Below, piece by piece: positions 1 through 12,718 of a stretch of DNA of 64,000 nt. The translations under genes and the position numbers were made by a program. The stretch spans positions 1-64,000 of the forward strand of contig NZ_JABJRA010000005.1 of NCBI RefSeq assembly GCF_013155365.1, in the 5' to 3' direction. Position 1 is the first letter of the stretch, and each line of letters begins with the position of its first letter. Under the pieces are notes generated by a model, which worked only from the letters and a program-made list of their open reading frames with translations, ran no database searches and was not told the origin of the DNA. This stretch comes from Nocardioides sp. zg-DK7169. GTDB taxonomy: Bacteria > Actinomycetota > Actinomycetes > Propionibacteriales > Nocardioidaceae.

Positions 1-130
1 CAACCGCCGGCGTCGCCAACGAGGCCTCGGCAAGCTCACCCCGGTCGAGTTTGAGATGATCTACGCGATCTCAGAAGCGGCCTGATCCCCGCAAACCCCG
101 AGTGTCAACAAGACCGGGGGCAGTCCCCGG
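1..130 (+). mobile_element. Right end of an IS3-type insertion sequence (left part outside window)
   Basis: The first 130 bases look like the 3' end of an IS3-family element: a transposase C-terminus followed within about 15 bases by a stretch (about 100-130, containing AGTGTCAACAAGACC and GGGGGCAGTCCCC) of the kind found as terminal inverted repeat in actinobacterial IS3 elements. The left end and target duplication lie outside the window, so the exact boundary is inferred. The recombinase remnant that follows appears to start right after this end. Confidence 0.6.
2..85 (+). CDS. IS3-family transposase OrfB, C-terminal fragment (cut by window start)
   Basis: Only the last 27 residues are visible. 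They contain Arg-rich sequence followed by GLGKLTPVEFEMIY and then the stop. The 'LGKLTPVEFE' ending is characteristic of the catalytic OrfB (DDE, rve domain) subunit of IS3-family transposases in Actinobacteria. The DDE residues are upstream of the window, so activity cannot be judged. The stop is close to the presumed IS terminal repeat, as is normal for this family. Confidence 0.65.
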   Translation, partial: NRRRRQRGLGKLTPVEFEMIYAISEAA

Positions 131-195
131 GAGGAGACCTCCACCAGCGACTCCGAGGCACAAAGCTGCTCTCATGACGGCCCGAGACCGCGCCG

Positions 196-786
196 TTGGC
201 CGTTGTTCTCAAGAGACGGCGTGTTCCATCGCAGATTTGGGCACCAGTCCTGCCCCTGCGGGCGTGCGCCACCCACGACGAGATCCTCATCCTGCGTCTC
301 GCCGCCCACCACGGCGACACCGCACGCTGCAACGGCCTGACAGCCGCCATCCTGGCCGCCTACAGCAGCGGAGCCGCCGTCGCCGAAGTCCCCCACCTCA
401 AGCTGACCGACGCCACCGAGACCCACCTCCACCTCCGCGGCGTGACCGCGGACAAGCCAGGTAACGCAGTCGCAGCACGCACCAACCCCCTCGACCCCTG
501 GGCAGCCGAGGCGTTCCGCCTCTACCGAGAGGAAGGCTTCGGAGGCTCGGACCGATCACCGTTCTACTCCGGCTACCAGACCCTCGACAGCGACTCGGCC
601 CGCGTCACCACATCGGCCCACCTCAAGAAGCTCATCCACCCCACCGGCCTCAGCACCACCGGCCTCACCCCCGAGAAGATCCGCGTCTGGTCGGCCATCC
701 GCACCACCCACGACACCGCGACCTTCCTCGACGCCGCCACCTACTACGGAACGCCGTGGCAGGTCCTGCACCGCCGCCTGCGCTGA
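196..786 (+). pseudogene. Degenerate tyrosine-recombinase-like remnant
   Basis: The open frame (first possible start TTG; in-frame stop at 175-177) encodes up to 196 residues. The middle (AAILAAYSSGAAVAEVPHL) resembles the 'GLRvsEL..L' active-site region of tyrosine recombinases, and the C-terminal part (TPEKIRVWSAIRTTHDTATF) resembles the 'TPHsLRHt.At' box. In both, catalytic residues are replaced: Arg to Ala in the first, His to Glu and His to Val in the second. No catalytic Tyr motif is evident. The N-terminal half of an integrase is missing and the frame begins just after the IS end, which suggests disruption by the insertion. The family call rests on weak similarity; it could be an unrelated hypothetical protein. 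Confidence 0.35.
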
Positions 787-822
787 CCCGACGCCGCAGC
801 CTCGCCCCCCTGAACCACCACA

Positions 823-861
823 CCCACACTCCACTAGCCTGAGGGCCGGAGTGTGGGTTTT
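823..861 (+). terminator. Rho-independent terminator
   Basis: A perfect 10-bp stem, CCCACACTCC (823-832) with GGAGTGTGGG (848-857), is followed directly by TTTTCCC. It closes the recombinase remnant and insulates the tRNA-Lys gene downstream. Confidence 0.8.
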
Positions 862-920
862 CCCTTCCCTTCTTCCCAGGGTTCTCCCCCGGAATTTGGC
901 GAGAGTTTTCCCCATACCCC

Positions 921-993
921 GGGCCCCTAGCTCAATTGGCAGAGCAGGAGACTTTTAATCTCTTGGTTGTGGGTTCGAGTCCCACGGGGCCTA
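921..993 (+). tRNA. tRNA-Lys (anticodon TTT)
   Basis: Full cloverleaf by eye: acceptor GGGCCCC/GGGGCCT (first pair G-T), D arm GCTC..GAGC, anticodon stem GGAGA/TCTCT around loop CTTTTAA with anticodon TTT, and T arm GTGGG-TTCGAGT-CCCAC. Discriminator is A993; CCA is not encoded. The IS/recombinase debris lies on its 5' side rather than at the 3' end where tRNA-targeting integrases normally insert. Confidence 0.95.
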
Positions 994-1062
994 CCGAAGA
1001 CTCGCGCGCCTCACGCGGGTGCGACCACCCGCCCTGTCGGCGTCGCCGCCTAGCATCGAGCC

Positions 1063-1695
1063 ATGCGTCAGCGCTTGGTTCCCCTGCTCCTCCCCGCTCT
1101 CCTGACCGGCACCCTGGCAGCCGCCCTGGTCGGCTGCGGGTCCGACTCCGAGGACCAGGCGCCCACGGTCCCGGTCAGCGACAGCGCGACGGCGACGCCG
1201 ACGAGCCCCGCCCCGGGCACGCCCTCGGTGAGCCCCAGCGAGAGCGCGAGCACGAGCACCTCGGCGTCCGCGTCCGCGAGCCCGTCCCAGCCCTCCGCGC
1301 CGTCCTCGCCGAGCGCGAGCGCGCCGGCCTCCACGCCCGCGACCACCGCACCGGTGGCCACCCCGACGGCTCCCGCCGCGCAGCCCCCGGCGGTGGACAC
1401 CGACCTCCGCGTGGCGGTCACGGCGTACCACGTCGCCTTCACCACCGGCGACGCTCCGACGGCGTTCGAGCTGCTCAGCGAGCGGTGCAAGGACAGCGTC
1501 GACATGGGCGCCTTCGGCGAGGAGTCGCTCGCGCTGGCCGACAGGCACGGGACCACCCCCCGCCTCACGTCGTACGACGCGGACAGCGGGAGCGACCGGG
1601 CCAGCGTCACGGCGAGCTTCCGGAGCCCGCGGATCGCGCTGCGCGCGGAGCCCTGGGTGCGCGAGCTGGGCGCCTGGCACCGCGACGTCTGCTGA
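1063..1695 (+). CDS. Secreted lipoprotein with Ser/Thr/Pro/Ala linker and NTF2-like C-terminal region
   Basis: 210 residues. The N-terminus is a lipoprotein signal peptide: MRQR, a hydrophobic run, then the lipobox LVGC with acylated Cys at about residue 25. A low-complexity Ser/Thr/Pro/Ala spacer follows (about residues 30-110) and would hold the C-terminal domain away from the membrane. The last ~95 residues (from DLRVAVTAYHVAFTTGD) look like a small SnoaL/NTF2-type alpha+beta domain, as in mycobacterial lipoproteins of unknown role. No catalytic motif is visible. It stands alone between tRNA-Lys and ppdK. The lipoprotein call is solid; the function is unknown. Confidence 0.8.
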   Translation: MRQRLVPLLLPALLTGTLAAALVGCGSDSEDQAPTVPVSDSATATPTSPAPGTPSVSPSESASTSTSASASASPSQPSAPSSPSASAPASTPATTAPVATPTAPAAQPPAVDTDLRVAVTAYHVAFTTGDAPTAFELLSERCKDSVDMGAFGEESLALADRHGTTPRLTSYDADSGSDRASVTASFRSPRIALRAEPWVRELGAWHRDVC

Positions 1696-1768
1696 GCCTT
1701 GCCACCCGGATTGTCCACGTAGTGCGAGATCGGCGCATGGGGACGTCCTCAGCGGTCAAGATGACCCG

Positions 1769-4438
<2,670 letters not shown>

Positions 4439-4456
4439 CCCGTCCTGCACCGCTCG

Positions 4457-4485
4457 CGCGCCCCCGGCCACCGGCCGGGGGCGCG
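4457..4485 (+). terminator. Strong GC hairpin after ppdK
   Basis: A perfect 13-bp stem, CGCGCCCCCGGCC / GGCCGGGGGCGCG, with an ACC loop begins 19 bases after the ppdK stop. There is no U tract, as is common in high-GC actinobacteria, so termination is likely but not certain. Confidence 0.65.
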
Positions 4486-4502
4486 TCGGCGTTCTCGCGC
4501 CG

Positions 4503-4568
4503 CCACGAGCGCCGACTCGGTGCGCCATTCGGGCCGACTCGCGCAACCATTCGGGCCGACTCGGCGTG
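4503..4568. repeat. Three tandem 22-bp units with GCCGACTC core
   Basis: Three adjacent 22-bp units (4503-4524, 4525-4546, 4547-4568) each contain GCCGACTCG at the same phase. The first 20 bases, CGCCACGAGCGCCGACTCGG (4501-4520), recur identically at 56976-56995, where another three-unit array lies. The core CGCCGA-C-TCGGCG is palindromic. The rest of the 4439-4704 gap holds the terminator hairpin and GC-rich sequence in which I see no gene. Confidence 0.85.
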
Positions 4569-4704
4569 GGGGGGGAACAACGGCGGCCCGGGCGGGGGGC
4601 CTCCCTCAAGGCTGCGGTGGGAGCGTGCTCGACCACCGCTCCCCGCACGCGGGCCGCCGTACCTCCTCCCGAGGCTCCCTCAAGCCCAGGAGAAGGAGTC
4701 TGTC

Positions 4705-5655
4705 TCAGCGCAGGATCTGGCCGTCCTCCTCGAGCACCAGCCCCGGCACCAGGTCCTCCTCGGGACCGTCCGGGACCACCTCGACCGGCGCCGCGGAGTA
4801 GCGCAGCATCGCCCGGGGCACGCTGCCGAGCGACCGCGGGCGGGTCGCGTCACGTGGGTGGCGCACCACCACGACGGCGTCGGCGCGGGCGCTGTGCCGC
4901 ACCAGGACGTCCACGGCGGTGCCGTGGTCGACGTTCATCTCGACCTCGACGTCGGGGTACTCCGCGCGCCACGGGGTCAGCAGCGAGGTGAGCATCCGCA
5001 GGCCCTCCGCGCGCCACTCCTCGGGCCGCACCCGCCGGGCGATCAGGTCGGTGTAGGCGTCGGGCATCCGCCAGGCGTGCACCACGACCAGCGTGGCGCC
5101 GCGCTCGCGGGCGAGCTTGAAGGCCCGCGCCAGGAGGTACGGCGAGGTGGCCGCGCGCTTGATGCCGAGCAGCACCCGGCCGTGCGCGGCGGAGCCGTCC
5201 CAGCTGTCGGGGACCACGACGACCGTGCTCTCCGCGCGAGCGGCGACCGAGGTGGTGGTGGCGCCGGCGGCCATCCGCTCGACACCGCTGCGGGTCTCGC
5301 GGCCCAGGACCAGCAGGCGGGCCCCGGAGGCGCCCTTCAGCAGCCCCGTGACCCGCGACCCGGTCTCGTGCTCGGTCTCGAGGGGCAGCACGCTCTGGCG
5401 GTCCAGCGCCTCGCGGGTGGCCGCCTCCAGGACCTCACGGGCGGTGGTCTGGAGATCCTCCAGGGTCAGCGGCAGCGGCGCCATCGGCACGTACCACGGG
5501 CTCACGTGGACCAGGCGCAGCACCGCGCCGCCGCGGACCGCCTCGTCCGCGGCGTACCGGATCGCGCCGGAGCTGCGGGCGGTGCCGTCGACGCCGACCG
5601 CGACGAGGTTCCTCGTGGCGTCCTGGCGGGCCTCGGAGCGCTGCTCGGCGACCAT
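4705..5655 (-). CDS. Universal stress protein, two UspA domains in tandem
   Basis: 316 residues with two UspA folds. The first (about residues 13-150) begins with NLVAVGVDGTARSSGAIRYA and ends with the ATP-binding signature LLVLGRE..SGV..., followed by STVVVVPDSW. The second (about 160-310) starts GRVLLGIKRAATSPYLLARA and ends RADAVVVVRHPRD...PVEVVPDGPEEDL. This two-domain architecture is that of mycobacterial DosR-regulon Usp proteins (Rv1996, Rv2005c, Rv2623 type), which bind ATP and slow growth under hypoxia. ATG at 5655 was chosen because it follows an AGGAG site and begins just before the first Usp strand; the frame stays open upstream but has no domain there. A DosR-like box lies 66-80 bases upstream. 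Confidence 0.92.
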   Translation of the reverse strand: MVAEQRSEARQDATRNLVAVGVDGTARSSGAIRYAADEAVRGGAVLRLVHVSPWYVPMAPLPLTLEDLQTTAREVLEAATREALDRQSVLPLETEHETGSRVTGLLKGASGARLLVLGRETRSGVERMAAGATTTSVAARAESTVVVVPDSWDGSAAHGRVLLGIKRAATSPYLLARAFKLARERGATLVVVHAWRMPDAYTDLIARRVRPEEWRAEGLRMLTSLLTPWRAEYPDVEVEMNVDHGTAVDVLVRHSARADAVVVVRHPRDATRPRSLGSVPRAMLRYSAAPVEVVPDGPEEDLVPGLVLEEDGQILR

Positions 5656-5720
5656 CGCTGCTCCTGTGCTGGTGGCGGGCTGGACACGTGAATCCTCACG
5701 GGGCCGGCGCGGCCGGGCAC

Positions 5721-5735
5721 AGGGCCCAACGTCCC
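5721..5735 (-). promoter_or_regulatory. DosR/DevR-like box upstream of usp
   Basis: On the minus strand this reads GGGACGTTGGGCCCT. It matches the pattern GGGAC-N4-GnCCCT of the mycobacterial DosR site and shares 11 of 15 positions with the site at 8824-8838. It lies 66-80 bases upstream of the usp start, in the same orientation as the gene. Confidence 0.65.
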
Positions 5736-5770
5736 GGGTGCGCCGGGACGGGGGACCCGTCACAGGCCGT

Positions 5771-8090
<2,320 letters not shown>

Positions 8091-8096
8091 GCCGGC

Positions 8097-8747
8097 TCAG
8101 TGTCGGTGCTTGGTGGCGTAGATCGCGGCCTGGGTGCGGCTGTCGAGGCCGAGCTTGGCCAGCAGCGAGGAGACGTAGTTCTTGATCGTCTTCTCGGCCA
8201 GGAACATGTGCTCGGCGATCTGACGGTTGGTCATCCCCTCGGCGATCAGGTCGAGGATCTTCTGCTCCTGGCTGGTGAGGCGCTCCAGGTTGGAGTCGCG
8301 CGGCGGACCGCTGCGCAGCCGCTCCAGCACCTGCGCGGTCACGGCGGGGTCGAGCATGGACTGGCCGTCGGCGACCCGGCGGACCGTGTCGATGAGGTCG
8401 TTGCCGCGCACCTGCTTGAGCAGGTAGCCGGCGGCGCCGGCCATGATCGCGGCGAACAGGGCCTCGTCGTCGTCGTAGGAGGTGAGGATCAGCGCGTGGA
8501 TCGAGGGGTCCAGCGAGCGGACCTCGCGGCACACGTCGATGCCGGAGCCGTCGGGCAGCCGGCCGTCCAGGATCGCGACGTCGGGACGCAGCGCGGGGAT
8601 GCGAGCGGCCGCCTCCTTGGCCAGCCCGGACTCGCCGACCACCTCGACGTCACCCTCGCTCTCGAGGAGGTCCTTGATCCCGCGCCGCACGATCTCGTGG
8701 TCGTCGAGCAGGAAGACGCGGATCGGCGCGGTGCGTGGCTCTGCCAT
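8097..8747 (-). CDS. devR: DevR/DosR-type NarL-family response regulator
   Basis: 216 residues. The receiver domain (residues 9-125) has the acidic pair in VFLLDDHEIVRRG, the phosphoacceptor Asp61 in DVAILDGRLPDG, the switch Thr in LILTSY, and Lys in GYLLKQVRG. A LuxR-type HTH follows (about 150-212: LTSQEQKILDLIAEGMTNRQ, then IAEHMFLAEKTIKNYVSSLL). 'MFLAEKTvKNYVS.LLAKLG..rRTQAA' is the recognition-helix region of mycobacterial DosR, so it likely binds the same type of box. It shares an upstream region with the Acg-like nitroreductase, where a DosR-like inverted site lies, implying autoregulation. In M. tuberculosis DosR switches on the hypoxic dormancy programme. Confidence 0.93.
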   Translation of the reverse strand: MAEPRTAPIRVFLLDDHEIVRRGIKDLLESEGDVEVVGESGLAKEAAARIPALRPDVAILDGRLPDGSGIDVCREVRSLDPSIHALILTSYDDDEALFAAIMAGAAGYLLKQVRGNDLIDTVRRVADGQSMLDPAVTAQVLERLRSGPPRDSNLERLTSQEQKILDLIAEGMTNRQIAEHMFLAEKTIKNYVSSLLAKLGLDSRTQAAIYATKHRH

Positions 8748-8802
8748 GCGCCGAACCTACCGGCTTCCCGACCCGCCCGCCCAGCCTCGTCGGACACCGC
8801 CC

Positions 8803-8838
8803 GGCGGATGGTCCCGGGCCCCCGGGACCATCGGCCCT
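8803..8838. promoter_or_regulatory. DosR-like box within a 12-bp perfect inverted repeat (devR / nitroreductase promoter)
   Basis: The plus strand at 8824-8838 reads GGGACCATCGGCCCT, the best DosR-type box in the window. It is part of an inverted repeat, GATGGTCCCGGG (8807-8818) and CCCGGGACCATC (8821-8832), so a half-matching site faces devR. The 196-bp gap between devR and the nitroreductase gene is thus likely a shared, autoregulated promoter. Matching to the family consensus is by eye. Confidence 0.7.
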
Positions 8839-8943
8839 GTGGCGCACGGCTCGGACCCCGCACGCTGGGTGGCAGTGGGGCGGCGACGACGCACGGGACC
8901 GATCCCGCGGATCCGGACGCCAGCCGCACGTGAGGAGCGCACC

Positions 8944-9999
8944 ATGGGCACCCTGGCCGACATCGGTCGCGCCACCTCCCCTGCCCACCTCCCCTCGGCG
9001 CCGGACCCGCACTCGGTCCTGACCGGAGACCCCTGCGACATCGTCGTGCTGGCCTGCCGCGCCCCGAGCGTCCACAACACCCAGCCGTGGCGCTGGCGCG
9101 TCGAGGACACCACGCTCGAGCTGTACGCCGACCGATCGCGCGCCCTCGCCGCCGCCGATCCGTCCGGTCGCAACCTCGCGCTGAGCTGCGGCGCCGCGCT
9201 GCACCACGCCCAGGTCGCCGCCCGCGCGCTGGGCTGGGTCCCCGACGTGACCCGTCTCCCCGACCCCGCACAGCCGGACCTGCTGGCCCGGATCCGGCTG
9301 CGCCGTGGCGAGGCCGCCCAGGCCGATCGGACCGCCCGGGCCGACCACAGCGACCCCGCCGGCGACCTCCAGGCGATCCGCGAGCGGCGCACCGACCGCC
9401 GCCGGTTCACCTCGTGGCCGGTGCCCCCGGAGCGCCTGGACCACCTGGCGAGCGAGGCCCGCGAGCACGGCGGTCCCGGGGAGCCGGTGGTCGACGCCGC
9501 CGCCCGGTTCCGCCTCGAGCTGCTGATCGGGCGCGCGATGAGCGCCCAGGAGGGCGACGACGGCCTCCTCGCCGAGCAGCGCGCGTGGATCGACCACAGC
9601 CGCGACGACGGGATCCCGTCGGCCTCGGTGCCCGAGGTCGGCCTCGGCGCGCTGCGCCGCCACCGCTTCGCCCAGGGCGGCATCGGCTCCGCCCGCGAGC
9701 CGGTCGAGGCCTCCGACGGCGTCCTGGTGCTCGGCGGCCCCGACGACACCACGGGGTCCTGGCTGCGCACCGGCGAGGGCCTCAGCGCGCTGTGGCTCCT
9801 CGCGACCCGCACCGGCCTGGCGGTGGTCCCGCTCAGCCAGGTGGTGGAGGTCGACGAGACCCGGCACGCCCTGCAGCACGACGTGCTCGGCGACCGGATG
9901 GTGCCGCACCTCGTGGTGCGGGTCGGCTGGCTGGAGATCTCCCGCAGCACCCACCACGCCACGCCGCGGCGTCCGCTCGACGACGTGCTGCTGCCCTGA
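8944..9999 (+). CDS. acg: Acg-type nitroreductase-fold protein
   Basis: 351 residues. The start of the fold shows the family signature APSVHNTQPWRWRVEDTTLE with LYADRSR following, and a second nitroreductase-like lobe contains RRTDRRRF. This arrangement (double-lobe, FMN-pocket degenerate nitroreductase) is that of mycobacterial Acg (Rv2032), Rv3127 and Rv3131, all DosR-regulated. Acg is proposed to sequester FMN under hypoxia rather than reduce nitro compounds. ATG at 8944 follows GAGGAG. It is divergent from devR with the strong DosR-like box 106-120 bases upstream, which fits direct control. Confidence 0.88.
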   Translation: MGTLADIGRATSPAHLPSAPDPHSVLTGDPCDIVVLACRAPSVHNTQPWRWRVEDTTLELYADRSRALAAADPSGRNLALSCGAALHHAQVAARALGWVPDVTRLPDPAQPDLLARIRLRRGEAAQADRTARADHSDPAGDLQAIRERRTDRRRFTSWPVPPERLDHLASEAREHGGPGEPVVDAAARFRLELLIGRAMSAQEGDDGLLAEQRAWIDHSRDDGIPSASVPEVGLGALRRHRFAQGGIGSAREPVEASDGVLVLGGPDDTTGSWLRTGEGLSALWLLATRTGLAVVPLSQVVEVDETRHALQHDVLGDRMVPHLVVRVGWLEISRSTHHATPRRPLDDVLLP

Positions 10000-10042
10000 G
10001 CCGCGTCGTACGACACGACAAGGGGCCGGGGCGACAGCGCCG

Positions 10043-10056
10043 AGGACGAAGGTCCC
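10043..10056 (-). promoter_or_regulatory. DosR/DevR-like box upstream of cydA
   Basis: On the minus strand this reads GGGACCTTCGTCCT, matching GGGAC-N4-GnCC. It lies about 90-104 bases upstream of the cydA start. The adjacent AAGGTCCC...CACGGGAC stretch (10049-10069) adds a second, looser inverted GGGAC half-site. Confidence 0.5.
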
Positions 10057-10146
10057 GCGCACACGGGACAGCGGACCGTGGGGCTTGCGGGCGGCGATTC
10101 CTACTGTCGGGTACGACCCAACAGCCCTCCCTGCACAGGAGCACCC

Positions 10147-11595
10147 GTGGACCCGCTCGACATCGCGAGATGGCAGTTCGCCATCACGACGGTCTACCAC
10201 TTCCTCTTCGTCCCGATCACGATCGGACTCTCGGCGATGGTCGCCGGCTACGAGACCGCGTGGTTGCGCACCCGCAACCCGATGTACCTGCGGCTGGCGA
10301 AGTTCTTCGGCAAGCTCTTCCTGATCAACTTCGCCATCGGTGTCGTGACCGGCATCGTGCAGGAGTTCCAGTTCGGGATGAACTGGTCGGACTACTCCCG
10401 CTTCGTCGGTGACGTCTTCGGGGCGCCGCTCGCCATCGAGGGCCTGCTGGCGTTCTTCCTCGAGTCGACCTTCCTGGGCCTGTGGATCTTCGGCTGGGAC
10501 CGGCTGCCGGCCAAGCTGCACGCCGCCTGCATGTGGATCGTGCACCTCGGCACCCTGTTCTCGGCCTACTTCATCCTCGCCGCGAACTCCTGGATGCAGC
10601 ACCCGGTCGGCTACGCGTTCAACCCCGACACCGGACGCGCGGAGATGAACGACTTCGCCGCGGTGCTGCTCAACAAGGTCCAGCTGGTTACCTTCCCGCA
10701 CGTCATCCTGGCCGCGTACATGACCGCCGCCGCGCTGGTCGGCGCCGTCGCCTTCTGGCACCTGCGCAAGCACCGCGACGGCTCTCCCGACGCCACCATG
10801 TGGCGCAAGTCCCTGCGCACGGCCGCGGTCGTGGTGCTGGTCAGCGGCGCCGGCGTGGTCGGCGTCGGCGACATCCAGGGCAAGATCATGACCGACGTCC
10901 AGCCGATGAAGATGGCGGCCGCGGAGGCGCTCTACGAGACGGAGCAGCCAGCGGCGTTCTCGGTCTTCACCGTCGGCACCCCGGACGGCAAGGAGGAGAA
11001 GTTCTCCGTCACCGTCCCGAACCTGCTGTCCTTCCTGGCCACCGGCACCTGGGACGGCGAGGTCAAGGGCATCGACGAGCTGCGCGAGCAGTACCAGGAG
11101 ACCTACGGGCAGGACCCCGGGTCGACGTACTACTCCGCCGGCGACTACACGCCCAACATCCCCGTCACCTACTGGACCTTCCGGTTCATGATGGGCCTCG
11201 GCTTCGCCGCGATGGTCGTCGCCGCCTGGGTGCTCTGGGCGACCCGACGCGGCCGGATCCCCCAGAGCCGGCTGCTCTACACCGCGATGATGCTCTTGCC
11301 GTTCATGCCCCTCTTCGCGAACTCGACCGGCTGGATCTTCACCGAGATGGGCCGCCAGCCGTGGGCCGTCTTCGGGCTGATGACCACCCAGTCGGCCGTC
11401 TCCCCCGGTGTCACCGCCGGCGAGGTGCTCACCTCGCTGATCGCCTTCACCCTCGTGTACGGCGTCCTCGCGGTGGTCGAGGTCAAGCTCCTGCTCGCGG
11501 CCATCCGCAAGGGCCCCGAGGACATCAGTGAGGACGACCTGCCGCGCGTGCGGACCAAGGACGACGACGACAAGCCGTTCGCGTTCGCCTACTGA
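10147..11595 (+). CDS. cydA: Cytochrome bd ubiquinol/menaquinol oxidase subunit I
   Basis: 482 residues, an integral membrane protein with about nine helices. It oxidises quinol and reduces O2 with very high affinity without pumping protons. His18 in TTVYHFLFVPITIG is the usual haem b595 ligand; GRW/W-type and quinol-loop regions follow, and NKVQLVTFPHVILAAYMT carries the conserved His of haem b558. GTG at 10147 is preceded by CAGGAG and gives the standard N-terminus (VDPLDIARWQF); the longer in-frame start is not conserved sequence. First gene of a cydA-cydB-cydDC operon (31-bp and 72-bp gaps). It is a typical low-oxygen gene, consistent with the DosR-like box upstream. Confidence 0.97.
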   Translation: MDPLDIARWQFAITTVYHFLFVPITIGLSAMVAGYETAWLRTRNPMYLRLAKFFGKLFLINFAIGVVTGIVQEFQFGMNWSDYSRFVGDVFGAPLAIEGLLAFFLESTFLGLWIFGWDRLPAKLHAACMWIVHLGTLFSAYFILAANSWMQHPVGYAFNPDTGRAEMNDFAAVLLNKVQLVTFPHVILAAYMTAAALVGAVAFWHLRKHRDGSPDATMWRKSLRTAAVVVLVSGAGVVGVGDIQGKIMTDVQPMKMAAAEALYETEQPAAFSVFTVGTPDGKEEKFSVTVPNLLSFLATGTWDGEVKGIDELREQYQETYGQDPGSTYYSAGDYTPNIPVTYWTFRFMMGLGFAAMVVAAWVLWATRRGRIPQSRLLYTAMMLLPFMPLFANSTGWIFTEMGRQPWAVFGLMTTQSAVSPGVTAGEVLTSLIAFTLVYGVLAVVEVKLLLAAIRKGPEDISEDDLPRVRTKDDDDKPFAFAY

Positions 11596-11626
11596 GCCTC
11601 GAGAGCACGAAGAGAGAACAAGAGAC

Positions 11627-12646
<1,020 letters not shown>

Positions 12647-12718
12647 GCCGCACCGCACGCCGCGCACCACCAGCCGCACCGCCAGCCCCGTCCGCCACCG
12701 CCCCGACCGGAGCACCCG

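Noticed and set aside
1740..1768. GGGGACGTCCTC upstream of ppdK as a DosR site
   Set aside because: Second half-site absent; only GGGAC matches.
4501..4568. CRISPR array
   Set aside because: Units are directly adjacent with no unique spacers and there are no cas genes.
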